Assembly: GCA_029260455.1 (NCBI GenBank)
Contig: JAJDDF010000009.1
Span: forward strand, 98,141-162,140
Reading direction: 5' to 3'
Source of the DNA: Phycisphaerales bacterium
GTDB lineage: Bacteria > Planctomycetota > Phycisphaerae > Phycisphaerales > UBA1924
Length of the DNA: 64,000 nt
Shown: positions 25,362 to 34,278 of the stretch, in pieces
How the letters are laid out: each line of letters opens with the position of its first letter
Numbering within the stretch: position 1 is the first letter of the stretch
Program-made: the position numbers and the translations under genes
The notes under the pieces: model-generated
What the model was told of the DNA's origin: nothing
Database searches by the model: none
What the model saw: only the letters and a program-made list of their open reading frames with translations

Positions 25362-26305
25362 GTGCCTGAAAGAATATTTTCGATGGCATAGGCAACACCA
25401 TCGTCATCATTGGAGCGCGTTTCAATGTCCGCGACTTCTTTGACCGGTGCAATCGCGTTCGCCATCGCGATGCCAAGCCCTGCCCCTTCGATCATGGCAA
25501 CATCGTTCACTTCATCACCAATCGCACAGATGCGCTGCCGCGGCACACGCTGCTCGAGGGCCAGGCGATGTATCGCGGTCCATTTGCTCACTGATGGATT
25601 GAACAATTCGAGCAGGTGAATCGACTTGTCCTTGCCACCCCGGCGCGTTTCGACGTCAGCTTCGGTCTCTGTTGCACCCTTGGTGTCGGTCTTGGCTGCA
25701 CCAACGGCAGCGAAGTGATGAATGGTGGCATCGCGGCCAAAATCTTGATGCACGCGGATAGACAGTTCTGTCATTGCTTCATGATGGGCTGCAAACCCGA
25801 CGCGCACGGTGTGTTCCGGGTGGACATCATCGGCGAGCGTGTCGACATAGCGCACTTCGACAGGCATGACGGAAAACCACCACTCACTTGGGGGCTCGAT
25901 GGGACCCGTACGAATCACGAGGTAATCAAAACCGGCGGCATCACGATCTTTGAGCAGAAGCGGTGCCCGCTTCATCGTGGCAAAAAGATCGCACACACGC
26001 TCCACAAGGTCATAGGGCACGGGCCAGCGGTGCATTGTGCTGCCCGTAGCGGCATCGACGATCATCGCACCGCCTGAGACGACTATCGGGGCGACCTCGC
26101 ACCCCGCAGATGGCTTTTGGGCATCGACGGCCTGGATCGCATCCACAGACTCCGGGAAGCCCCGCCCTGTGCACAGGACGATCTCGAGCCCAGCTCGGCG
26201 GGCGTCTTCGAGGGCACTGACATTGGCAGGCGACACCCGCCCCTGAGAATCGAAGAGGGTGCCATCAATATCGATGGCGAGGATGTCATAGTTGGGGCGG
26301 TCCAT
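25355..26305 (-). CDS. HAD-superfamily Cof-type phosphatase
   Basis: The product is 316 residues from ATG 26305. It has motif I DIDGTLFDSQ with the nucleophile Asp, motif II-like VLCTGRG, a central cap region of the Cof type, the late Lys in VSKWTAIHRL, and motif IV GDEVNDVAMIEGA. Such enzymes hydrolyse sugar phosphates, flavin or nucleotide phosphates; the substrate here cannot be told from sequence. An insertion in the cap (about residues 205-225, rich in Thr/Glu/Lys) is unusual. It precedes rsmA in the same operon and is divergent from an APH-like kinase gene with about 40 bp between starts. Confidence 0.88.
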   Translation of the reverse strand: MDRPNYDILAIDIDGTLFDSQGRVSPANVSALEDARRAGLEIVLCTGRGFPESVDAIQAVDAQKPSAGCEVAPIVVSGGAMIVDAATGSTMHRWPVPYDLVERVCDLFATMKRAPLLLKDRDAAGFDYLVIRTGPIEPPSEWWFSVMPVEVRYVDTLADDVHPEHTVRVGFAAHHEAMTELSIRVHQDFGRDATIHHFAAVGAAKTDTKGATETEADVETRRGGKDKSIHLLELFNPSVSKWTAIHRLALEQRVPRQRICAIGDEVNDVAMIEGAGLGIAMANAIAPVKEVADIETRSNDDDGVAYAIENILSGTW

Positions 26306-26345
26306 ACGCTGAGGGTAGCGTTGTGGGGCCGTAGCATGAGGGCAA

Positions 26346-27446
26346 ATGTTGCGCTGTCGACGAGGCGACGTTGTGCGGCTAGTGTGCATCAATGGAGGCA
26401 ACACCCAACGGGAGGGCATCAGGGTCTTGAGCGAATCGCGAGCCGCTGCAGATGCTGATCCATTGCCCGAGGGCACTGCGCCGGTTGCGCGGGCGGCGCA
26501 TGACCTTGGGCCGCAGCTCGAGCCCCTGCTTCTGGCCGCCGGCGAGGGCAAACTGTCTGACATTCACTGGTTCCGCACGCGATGGCAGCGCGGGGGTGCA
26601 GCGACAGCGCACGCGACCTACGACCCGGGCGATGGGCCGCGTGAGGTGGTCATCAAGTTCCCAGTTGGGCCGCGCGAATACCGTGTGCTGACGGAACTGT
26701 CGGCTTCGTCTGATGCCCCGACGCCGCGCATTGCGATGCACGGCACGGAACTGGGCGGCTTTGATTTTGCGTGGATCGTGATGGAGCAACTTCCGGGCGA
26801 TCCACTCAAAGCGGATCAGGGCAAACCTGCATTTATGCACATCGCTGAAGGTGTGGCCGCGTTTTATGAACACGCTGCAGCGCACTGGCCTGTTGATGGC
26901 ACACTGCGTGAAAGTGACTGGGCGATGCTCATGCAGCGCGGGCGCGATGTTCTTCACGACAACCCGATCAATCATGTGCAGCAGTGGAATGAAGCGGTGA
27001 AACATGCACAGCGAATTCTTCCCCACTTACTTGAGCGCTGGAGCAGGCGGCATGTGGATACATGGTGTCATGGCGATCTGCATCTTGGCAATGCGATGAT
27101 GCGGGAAGCTGGGTCACAATGGGCAAAGGAAAGTGATGGCGAACGGTGCATCTTGCTTGACTTTGCAGAAGTACACGCCGGGCACTGGATTGAAGATGCG
27201 GTCTATCTGGAGCGGGTGCACTGGGCAAACCCGGAGCTGCTCAAGAAAGTGAAGCCGGTGCAGTTGATCGCCAAAGCGCGGCGGGCGCGGGGGCTGCCAA
27301 CGGATGATGATTATTCAGAACTTGCACATGTGCGGCGCGTCTTGATGGCCGCATGTGCGCCCGCGTTTCTGGAGCGCGAAGGTCACCCGGCATATATGGA
27401 AGCAGCGCTTGGGGTGCTTGAGAAGACGTTGCCTTTGGTGACGTGA
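26346..27446 (+). CDS. Aminoglycoside-phosphotransferase-family kinase (APH-like)
   Basis: The product is up to 366 residues. The kinase-like fold is shown by VVIKFPVGPREYRVL (nucleotide-binding Lys), FAWIVMEQLPGDPL (hinge), the Brenner motif WCHGDLHLGNAMM with catalytic Asp and Asn, and LLDFAEVHAGHWIEDAV with the Mg-binding Asp. Members phosphorylate small molecules such as aminoglycosides, choline, homoserine or fructosamine; the substrate is unknown and there is no evidence of antibiotic resistance. ATG 26346 is the first start, but the first ~27 residues look non-native and a TTG at 26427 after GGGAGGG is plausible. Divergent from the HAD gene. Confidence 0.85.
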   Translation: MLRCRRGDVVRLVCINGGNTQREGIRVLSESRAAADADPLPEGTAPVARAAHDLGPQLEPLLLAAGEGKLSDIHWFRTRWQRGGAATAHATYDPGDGPREVVIKFPVGPREYRVLTELSASSDAPTPRIAMHGTELGGFDFAWIVMEQLPGDPLKADQGKPAFMHIAEGVAAFYEHAAAHWPVDGTLRESDWAMLMQRGRDVLHDNPINHVQQWNEAVKHAQRILPHLLERWSRRHVDTWCHGDLHLGNAMMREAGSQWAKESDGERCILLDFAEVHAGHWIEDAVYLERVHWANPELLKKVKPVQLIAKARRARGLPTDDDYSELAHVRRVLMAACAPAFLEREGHPAYMEAALGVLEKTLPLVT

Positions 27447-27510
27447 CAAGCCCCAAGGGCAAGGCGAGGGGGTACAAACCGCGCGATTCGGCGGCACTCA
27501 TCGCCCGCGT

Positions 27511-28134
27511 CTATCGCTTGCCAAGCATCCGCCAGCCCAACGGCAACAACACCATTGCAAGTGTGATCTTGAGTACGCCGCCGGGCAGGAAGATGACGAA
27601 GCCGCTCCAGAGGGCAGCGCTCAGGTCTTGCGGCAGGAGTGCTGCTGCTTCCGCGCTGGCAAAGAATTGTGCAAATGCCCACAGCCACGGCACACCGAAT
27701 AAAAAGACCGTGAACGTGCCGATGGTCATCGCGAGGGCGGTGGTCCAGATGCGCCGATCCCAGCCGCGTTCTGCAAGCAGGCCGACGATAAACGCGGCAG
27801 CAATGAAGCCGATGATGTAACCCGCCGACGGGCGAAGAAGACCACCACTGAATCCTGAAAACACCGGCAGCCCAACTGTGCCTTCCGCCGCATACAGCAT
27901 CATCGCAAGCGCGCCACGTTTAGAACCAAGCAGCGCGCCGATGAGCAGCACCGCGAAGGTCTGGCCCGTGATGGACACCGGCCACATCGGGATCGCAATC
28001 TGGGCGGTGATCGCCATGAGCAGCGAGCCGCCGATAACGAGCAGCACGTTGTACATGGCAGGCGACAGGGCCACCGGTCGCAGGCGATCGGCAAAGGTCT
28101 GTGGAACAATAGATGCAGTTGCGGCGATACTCAT
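27511..28134 (-). CDS. bioY: Biotin transporter BioY
   Basis: The product is 207 residues from ATG 28134 (GGAG 7 nt upstream). BioY is the membrane substrate-binding component of energy-coupling-factor biotin uptake. About six membrane segments are visible. The family pattern is clear: SLLMAITAQIAIPMWPVSIT, GQTFAVLLIGALLGSKRG and GLPVFSGFSGGLLRPSAGY. No ECF ATPase or transmembrane genes are adjacent, so it works alone or with shared components elsewhere. No biotin-repressor operator could be identified by eye. Confidence 0.93.
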   Translation of the reverse strand: MSIAATASIVPQTFADRLRPVALSPAMYNVLLVIGGSLLMAITAQIAIPMWPVSITGQTFAVLLIGALLGSKRGALAMMLYAAEGTVGLPVFSGFSGGLLRPSAGYIIGFIAAAFIVGLLAERGWDRRIWTTALAMTIGTFTVFLFGVPWLWAFAQFFASAEAAALLPQDLSAALWSGFVIFLPGGVLKITLAMVLLPLGWRMLGKR

Positions 28135-28221
28135 GGGGTCTCCTGCAGCATGTGCGGCTCAAACGGCGAATCGACTGTACCAGAAGGCAGCACAGGGCTC
28201 ACTGAAGTAGTAAGGCGGACA

Positions 28222-29826
28222 ATGATCAGGCATCGGTTTCTCAGTTCGATTGGGTTGAGCTTCGCGGCGGCGAGTGTTTCACTTGCACAGGCGGGCAAGG
28301 TGGAACCGGAGAGCACGCCGGAGATCACCTGGCCGACCCTTGTTGAGATCGCACGATTCTCTCACGAAGGGGCTGGCAGTTCCGCCTATGACATCGCAAC
28401 AAACATGCTCTTCGCCACCGGCACCAAAGACATTGCGATGATTCACCTTGGCCAAGGACCGGATGCGGCGCTCGTGCGCACGCTCAATCCGGCGCTGGAG
28501 TCTGGACTGGATGCACCCGACACGGCAACGATCACAAGTGTGGTGTGCGACCCACGTGGGCGCGGCGTGGCGATGGCGACAGTCGTTCCCAAAGATAAAG
28601 CCACAGTGCCCGGGCGAGCCGTGTTCTTTGAAACGCGCACCGGCAAGACCCTCGCAAGTGTGACCGTCGGCTTTGATCCCGTGAGCGCGTTGATGACCTT
28701 TGGAGGGGGCAACGTATTTATTGCAAACCGGGGCGCAGCGGCGGTATCAGATCGCGGTCTCGTGATTGACCCGCCCGGAACAGTAACGTGGATTGGTCTT
28801 GATGGTTTTGATGATGCGAATGCGTTTCGAGCGCTCGACCAAAGCGCTGTGTCAACAATCTCGCCAAATGGGCCATTGCTCACCAAAACGCTTCCCGAAA
28901 TGCGCATTCATCCTGATATGCAGGCAACACCTTCATTTGATCTGGAACCCACCGGACTCGCGATGGGCGGCAACTGGCTGTGCATTACCTTTCAGGCCAA
29001 CAATTGCATTGGCACCTTTGATCTGATCAAAAAACAGTGGCGGGCATTTTTTCCACTCGGCGCAATCGAACAGCGCATCGATGCGTGCGCTCAGGATGGG
29101 CCAAATATCTCTGATGAGTTCCAAACCCTGCCCATGCCGCGCGATCTTGCAATTATGAGCAGCCGCGGCGATATGTTCATCGTCACTGCCAATGCCGGGG
29201 CCAAACGCGGGCGGATCGATCGCGACACTGACGCGGCGCACCCGGATGCTGCAACGCTTGGGTGGCTTGCGCTCTCGAAGAAAGTCTCGGAAGCATCAAC
29301 TGCAGACGGTGACCTGACATACGAAGGTTCCGGCGGACTCGATATCAGCACATTCACAGGTGATGTAGATGGCGATGGCGTCATCGATCATCCCAGTGCA
29401 TTCGGTTCGCGCAGCCTGTCCGTGTGGGATGTCATGAGCGGGCAGTTGCTCGGCGACACCGGCGCAGCGATAGAAAAACACATCGCCAAACATGCACCGA
29501 CATTTTTCAATGCTAACCATGGACGCCCCGATGTTGGCTCACTTGATTACGGGCCACGGCCGGTGAGTGTGGTGGCGGTGAAAGTTGGCCGATCGCGGTT
29601 TGCCTTTACGGGCCTAGAGCGACCGGGGGCGATTGCGATTGTCGATGTGAGTACACCATCGGCGCCGGAACTGTCAGACATATTGATTGCCGCGGAACAT
29701 GGCGACACGGGCCTGCCGACATTGACGCTCATCGCTGCCAAGGACAATCCGACGGGTGAGGATGTGCTCATCGCTGGGTACGCAGGCAGCGGCACGGTGG
29801 TGATCTACCGCATCGTGATGCCCTGA
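28222..29826 (+). CDS. Secreted choice-of-anchor I / PhoX-like propeller protein
   Basis: The product is 534 residues from ATG 28222. It has a signal peptide (MIRHRFLSSIGLSFAAASVS, cleavage near AQA). The body is a beta-propeller-like protein with the choice-of-anchor I pattern: SSAYDIATNMLFATGTKDIA near the start, then FGSRSLSVWDVMSGQLLGD and YGPRPVSVVAVKVGRSRFAF ending with TGLERPGAIAIVDVS. Relatives are extracellular and often predicted to be esterases or phosphatases of the PhoX kind, but the catalytic residues cannot be confirmed here. A DVDGDGVIDHPS loop resembles a Ca-binding site. There is no sorting tail. It stands alone before tRNA-Val. Confidence 0.82.
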   Translation: MIRHRFLSSIGLSFAAASVSLAQAGKVEPESTPEITWPTLVEIARFSHEGAGSSAYDIATNMLFATGTKDIAMIHLGQGPDAALVRTLNPALESGLDAPDTATITSVVCDPRGRGVAMATVVPKDKATVPGRAVFFETRTGKTLASVTVGFDPVSALMTFGGGNVFIANRGAAAVSDRGLVIDPPGTVTWIGLDGFDDANAFRALDQSAVSTISPNGPLLTKTLPEMRIHPDMQATPSFDLEPTGLAMGGNWLCITFQANNCIGTFDLIKKQWRAFFPLGAIEQRIDACAQDGPNISDEFQTLPMPRDLAIMSSRGDMFIVTANAGAKRGRIDRDTDAAHPDAATLGWLALSKKVSEASTADGDLTYEGSGGLDISTFTGDVDGDGVIDHPSAFGSRSLSVWDVMSGQLLGDTGAAIEKHIAKHAPTFFNANHGRPDVGSLDYGPRPVSVVAVKVGRSRFAFTGLERPGAIAIVDVSTPSAPELSDILIAAEHGDTGLPTLTLIAAKDNPTGEDVLIAGYAGSGTVVIYRIVMP

Positions 29827-29888
29827 CTGGGCTAGTTTCCCACTCGTAGCGTCAGAATGCGCTGGCCGGTATGATCCCGACCCCATTG

Positions 29889-29962
29889 GGGCGTATAGCT
29901 CAGTTGGCTAGAGCGCTGTGTTCACACCGCAGAGGTCACTGGTTCGAGTCCAGTTACGCCCA
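29889..29962 (+). tRNA. tRNA-Val (anticodon CAC)
   Basis: The cloverleaf has acceptor GGGCGTA/TACGCCC and D arm GCTCAGTTGGCTAGAGC. The anticodon stem CTGTG/CGCAG encloses loop TTCACAC (anticodon CAC, reading GUG). The T arm is ACTGG/CCAGT with TTCGAGT, and the discriminator is A. Confidence 0.95.
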
Positions 29963-30194
29963 CTTGACCGTTTTGCAGCAGCACAGATGCTCGACTACGC
30001 AGCGTGTGCATTGCGCTTCATGCGATTCACATCACTCCACTCCCGGCTTGGCAAGCAAACCGGGCCACCTGCCAGTATAGCTGAATGGGTTGACAGGATC
30101 GCTGATTCAAGATATAGTGACCTATAAGTGTGGTTCATGGTGCCGTAGTCACAAGAGAGAAACCAAGAAACACGTTTTCTAGGAGGAAAGAGAA

Positions 30195-30884
30195 ATGCGT
30201 TACCAACCGGTTCGGCGTTTTGCCATCTGTCCGCTTTGCCTCTCCACCTTTACGGCCCTTCTTTGCATGCTTGGAATTGCCACATCGGCCAGCGCTACTT
30301 CCTTCGGCATTTTCGGCACAAGCCCACTGACATTGAACGCGCAGAAGACGGTCTCAGTGGGTGATATCTTCGCGGTTGACATCGGGTTCAAACTCGATCC
30401 CGGTGATTCCATCAGTTCATACTCCATGTCCGTGGAGTTTGATACAGACCTAGGGAACGAGCTAGAACTCGTTGGCATAACTCAGCCTGCGTTAGTTACA
30501 GGCCTCTTTGGAGGGCCTCTGACCTCAGCGGGCACCCCTTTCGAGATGGACAGCACCCTTATTTCAGCCGGGTCGATCATGTCGTTTGCAGGTTCTACAA
30601 CGGTCGGAAGTGGAATTGTAAACCCCAGCGCTAGCGCTTTCGACGTCATCATTGGGACCATCACCTTCAAGGCTCTCTCGGGTCTGACGACCGATGGGCC
30701 CGATGCCTTCGCGGGGTTCTTCGCTCTGAGTGATCACCTCAACGAGAACTCGGGCACTCCTCACCCGCATCTTGATTTTGGAGACCTTTCCGTGAACCTT
30801 GTACCCACACCCACCGCACTCTCGCTGTTTGCTGTCGGCGGTGCGCTGGCGACCCGACGCCGACGGTGCTCCGGATGTAGTTGA
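30195..30884 (+). CDS. PEP-CTERM-like protein with cohesin-like domain
   Basis: The product is 229 residues from ATG 30195 with TAGGAGG upstream. There is a signal segment of about 20-36 (cleavage near SASA). The mature domain begins LNAQKTVSVGDIFAVDIGFK, followed by SYSMSVEFDTDL and later GTITFKALSG, the pattern of cohesin-like beta sandwiches. The tail is PTPTALS, hydrophobic, ending RRRR with four further residues (CSGCS). Other proteins in this window end in dockerin-like domains, so a cohesin-dockerin interaction is possible; that is inference. The gene stands alone between tRNA-Val and a nitronate monooxygenase gene and has no structured leader like those at the left edge. Confidence 0.8.
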   Translation: MRYQPVRRFAICPLCLSTFTALLCMLGIATSASATSFGIFGTSPLTLNAQKTVSVGDIFAVDIGFKLDPGDSISSYSMSVEFDTDLGNELELVGITQPALVTGLFGGPLTSAGTPFEMDSTLISAGSIMSFAGSTTVGSGIVNPSASAFDVIIGTITFKALSGLTTDGPDAFAGFFALSDHLNENSGTPHPHLDFGDLSVNLVPTPTALSLFAVGGALATRRRRCSGCS

Positions 30885-31059
30885 AGTCAAGTGGTTTGCG
30901 ACAAGGAGAGGTAATCCTCGGGTGCGCCAGGGTTCCTCGTCACGCCAGGCGTGATAGATGTGTGCATGCCAATGACGAACTTCCAGCGCAGTAGAACCTC
31001 GTGCCCCCCGACCGGCGAATTTGGACCACGCTGGCAAGACCCGGTAGACTGGGTACCGC

Positions 31060-32532
31060 ATGAGTCGAGATTCTTTGCCAACGATTATTCAGGGCGGCAT
31101 GGGGGCTGGTATCTCCAGTTGGTTACTCGCGCGAGCAGTTTCCAAGGCTGGTCAGCTCGGTGTGGTCTCTGGAACAGCACTCGATGTGATTCTTGCCCGT
31201 CGCCTTCAGGTTGGGGATCCGGGCGGACACATGCGCCGGGCCCTTGAGCATTTCCCGATTCCCGGCGTCGGGCAGCGCATCATTGATCGCTATTTTGTTG
31301 ATGGCGGCAAAGCAGCGACCAAGCCATTCAAAGCCAAGCCTGTGCCGAGTGAGAAGCCGTCGAAACATCTTGAAGAACTGCTCGTGGCGTCCAACTTTGT
31401 CGAGGTCTTTCTTGCCAAGGAAGGACACGATGGGCCTATCGGCATCAACTATCTCGAGAAGATTCAGATTCCGAATCTGCCTTCCATGTATGGCGCCATG
31501 CTTGCAGGCGTGACCTACATCCTGATGGGCGCTGGCATTCCGCGCGCCATCCCCGGCATTCTCGATCTCCTTGCAGCTGGTCAACCAGTTGAACTGCGCA
31601 TCGATGTGCAGGACGCCGATCGCGACGATGCATTTGCGACAAGCTTTGATCCCAAGACATTCTGCGATGGTGTCGCGCTGGAAGTGACGCGTCCCGATTT
31701 TCTTGCGATCGTTTCGTCTCACACGCTTGCCAATATGCTTGCGCGCAAGGCGAGCGGCAAAGTGAACGGGTTCATCATTGAATATCCCACCGCGGGTGGA
31801 CACAACGCCCCGCCGCGCGGCAAGCAGCAACTCAGTGTCGAAGGCGAACCGGTCTACGGCGAGCGCGATGTGCCTGATCTTGAAGCGATCAAGGCTTTGG
31901 GCCTGCCCTACTGGCTCGCCGGTTCATATGCAGAACCTGAGCGCGTTGCAGAAGCGATCGAGCAGGGTGCGGCGGGCGTGCAGATCGGAACTGCTTTTGC
32001 ATTTTGTGAGGAGTCCGGGCTTGAGCCCGAATTGAGAGATCGCACGGTTGAGATGAGCCGCAAGGGCACCGCCAAAGTCTTTACCGATCCGGTCGCCTCA
32101 CCAACGGGTTTCCCCTTCAAGGTTCTTGAGATGGATGGCACCCAATCCGAGACAACGAATTACAACGAGCGAGCGCGCATCTGCGACCTTGGATACCTGC
32201 GCCATGCCTATAAAAAAGCAGATGGTAAAATTGATTGGCGCTGCCCCTCAGAGCCGGTGGACGACTATGTGCGCAAGGGAGGCGACATCAATGACACCGT
32301 GGGCCGCAAGTGCGTCTGCAATGGTCTGATGGCGAACCTGGGGCTTGGCCAGATCAAGCGCACCGGCGAACTGGAAAATCCGCTCATCACCTCGGGTGAT
32401 GATGTCGCACACGTTGCACGATTCCTCACACCGGGCGCACGCTCATACAAGGCAGTTGACGTGCTTGCCTACCTGTTGCGCGATGTCAATACCGCCCCCA
32501 ATGATGAACTTGGCAAACTTGTCACGTCATAG
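31060..32532 (+). CDS. Nitronate monooxygenase-family FMN protein
   Basis: The product is 490 residues from ATG 31060. It has TIIQGGMGAGISSWLLARAV near the start, GTALDVILARR, a TIM-barrel core, the FMN-phosphate region YPTAGGHNAPPRG, then LPYWLAGSYAEPERVAEA and GAAGVQIGTAFAFCEESG. These are the marks of the NMO/2-nitropropane dioxygenase group. The C-terminal ~130 residues go beyond the usual length and carry three Cys (DWRCPSE, GRKCVCNGL), which could form a metal or Fe-S site; that is inference. The true substrate may not be a nitronate. The start has no clear ribosome binding site. It is followed tail to tail by the symporter gene. Confidence 0.82.
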   Translation: MSRDSLPTIIQGGMGAGISSWLLARAVSKAGQLGVVSGTALDVILARRLQVGDPGGHMRRALEHFPIPGVGQRIIDRYFVDGGKAATKPFKAKPVPSEKPSKHLEELLVASNFVEVFLAKEGHDGPIGINYLEKIQIPNLPSMYGAMLAGVTYILMGAGIPRAIPGILDLLAAGQPVELRIDVQDADRDDAFATSFDPKTFCDGVALEVTRPDFLAIVSSHTLANMLARKASGKVNGFIIEYPTAGGHNAPPRGKQQLSVEGEPVYGERDVPDLEAIKALGLPYWLAGSYAEPERVAEAIEQGAAGVQIGTAFAFCEESGLEPELRDRTVEMSRKGTAKVFTDPVASPTGFPFKVLEMDGTQSETTNYNERARICDLGYLRHAYKKADGKIDWRCPSEPVDDYVRKGGDINDTVGRKCVCNGLMANLGLGQIKRTGELENPLITSGDDVAHVARFLTPGARSYKAVDVLAYLLRDVNTAPNDELGKLVTS

Positions 32533-32576
32533 CACGGGCATGACAATACGGTCGCTTGTATTCGCCGGAAAAACTG

Positions 32577-34178
32577 TCAACCATCACGTTTCGCAGCCGC
32601 GGCTTTCAGTTCATCACGAATTTCGCCGAGTTGGCGCTGCCCTTCGCGGTCGGTCAGGCTCACAATGATGGCGACAATGAACCCGGCGGCAAAGGCGGGC
32701 AGCAGCACATCCAAATCACTGAGGTAACCAACCATCGTGTCTTGACCCGCGCTCTCAAGTAACGGCGGCACGATGAACTTCATGATCGGCACCATGAGGA
32801 AACCAACGACCATCGCCCACTTCGCGCCGAGCGCGGTGAGCTTCGACCAATAGAGACTCAGGATCATCGTCGGGCAAAACGTCGCGGCAATGCCGGACCA
32901 CCCGAAGATCACGATCCAGAACAACGGGGTGTCCTTGTCGTAGATCAGTATTGCCATGCCGACGGCGAACGCAATGAGCGAGAGGACGATCGTGACCATA
33001 CGGCTCAGCGAAAGCAGTCGCTCATCGGACATCTCCGGGTGGCGCACCTTTTGCCAGTAGTCGCGCACGCCCGCGCTGGATGCGACGACGAGCAGAGAAT
33101 CGATCGTTGACATGATTGCGCTGAGCACCATCGCGATGAAGATGCCCGTGAAGAATGCGGGGAGCAGGTCGATCGCCATATGCGGGAGGACGTCTTCCTT
33201 CACCGCGTTGATGTTGTCTACGGCGCCGCCGCCAGCAAGCGCCTCGGACGAATAGAGCGCGCGCCCGACCATACCGACCAGCACGGCGCCGCCGTCGGCC
33301 AGCAGCGTCCAGATGAGCGCCGTAACCGTGCCGGGCAGAATCTGCTTGGTGTTCTTGAGCGAAATGAAGCGCACGAAAACCTGCGGCGAGCCGAGAAAAC
33401 CAATGCCAATCGCCGCGAGGCCAACGATCGCAACAATGGCGCTCGTGGTCCAGCCGCCCGTGCTGGGCAACGGCGCACCGGTGGCGTCATCGATGGAGCC
33501 GGGGCCGTGCAGCGCGAGCAAATGCGGATCGATCTCGCGCAACGCCGTTGTCACGCCGGCGAGGTTGTCGAACTGTGTGTAGCCAACGATCGGCAGCGCG
33601 ACCAACCCGATGACCATGAGCAAGCCCTGGAATACGTCGGACCAGACGACTGCGGTGAAGCCGCCGCGCGTGATGTAGAGCATCACGACCGCAAAGCCAG
33701 CCGTTGCGCCCAGGTAGTGATTCCAGCCAAGGAAGTCATTGAAAGCAGCGCCGGTGGCAAAGACCTGCGCCGCGGCGTAGATCGGCACGAAGACGAGCAA
33801 CGTGCCCGCAGCGATCAGGCGCAGCCAATGCCCAGTATCACGAAAGCGTGACTCAAGATAGTCGGGCACAGTGAGGGAGTCGTACTTGTCCGAGAGATTC
33901 TTGAACCGCCGCGCCATGAAGATCCATGCGCCGCCGACACCGATCATCTCACCGAGGACAACCCAGAATGCTTGCGCGCCGATGGCGTAGCCCATGCCCG
34001 TGAGCCCAAGCAGGAGCCATGCGGATTCGCCCGTTGCACGCGCCGAGAATGCAACATTGAAGAAGCCGAGTTTTTTGTCTGAGGCGAAGTAATCCCGAAT
34101 CGTGTGGATTCGTTTGGATGCGACATAGCCAATGCCAAGTAAGATGGCTGCGTAGATCCCGACGGCGAGCAGTTTCAT
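32577..34178 (-). CDS. Sodium:solute symporter (PutP-like)
   Basis: The product is 533 residues. About 13 membrane segments are visible; SSS family marks include YFASDKKLGFFNVAFSARAT near the start, GESAWLLLGLTGMGYAIG, and SAIMSTIDSLLVVASSAGVRDYW containing the Na-binding Ser residues. This is close to the Na+/proline symporter PutP. The gene lies just downstream of proBA on the same strand, which fits proline use, but it has its own upstream region with three tandem 11-bp repeats. The substrate is inferred. It ends tail to tail with the nitronate monooxygenase gene. Confidence 0.88.
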   Translation of the reverse strand: MKLLAVGIYAAILLGIGYVASKRIHTIRDYFASDKKLGFFNVAFSARATGESAWLLLGLTGMGYAIGAQAFWVVLGEMIGVGGAWIFMARRFKNLSDKYDSLTVPDYLESRFRDTGHWLRLIAAGTLLVFVPIYAAAQVFATGAAFNDFLGWNHYLGATAGFAVVMLYITRGGFTAVVWSDVFQGLLMVIGLVALPIVGYTQFDNLAGVTTALREIDPHLLALHGPGSIDDATGAPLPSTGGWTTSAIVAIVGLAAIGIGFLGSPQVFVRFISLKNTKQILPGTVTALIWTLLADGGAVLVGMVGRALYSSEALAGGGAVDNINAVKEDVLPHMAIDLLPAFFTGIFIAMVLSAIMSTIDSLLVVASSAGVRDYWQKVRHPEMSDERLLSLSRMVTIVLSLIAFAVGMAILIYDKDTPLFWIVIFGWSGIAATFCPTMILSLYWSKLTALGAKWAMVVGFLMVPIMKFIVPPLLESAGQDTMVGYLSDLDVLLPAFAAGFIVAIIVSLTDREGQRQLGEIRDELKAAAAKRDG

Positions 34179-34204
34179 TGTGGTATCGATGGTTCACCTC
34201 ATCT

Positions 34205-34234
34205 GTGAGTCATGTGTGAGTCATGTGTGAGTCA
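34205..34234. repeat. Three tandem 11-bp repeats upstream of the symporter
   Basis: GTGAGTCATGT is repeated twice in full and then as GTGAGTCA, 27-56 bp upstream of the symporter start at 34178. The position and head-to-tail spacing of one helical turn suggest a protein binding site. I cannot name a factor. Confidence 0.6.
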
Positions 34235-34278
34235 TATGAGAGTGTAATCAAGGCAACAGCGCGCTACACTATAGACAT

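Noticed and set aside
26346..27446. An antibiotic-resistance kinase
   Set aside because: The APH fold is shared by many small-molecule kinases; nothing here points to aminoglycosides.
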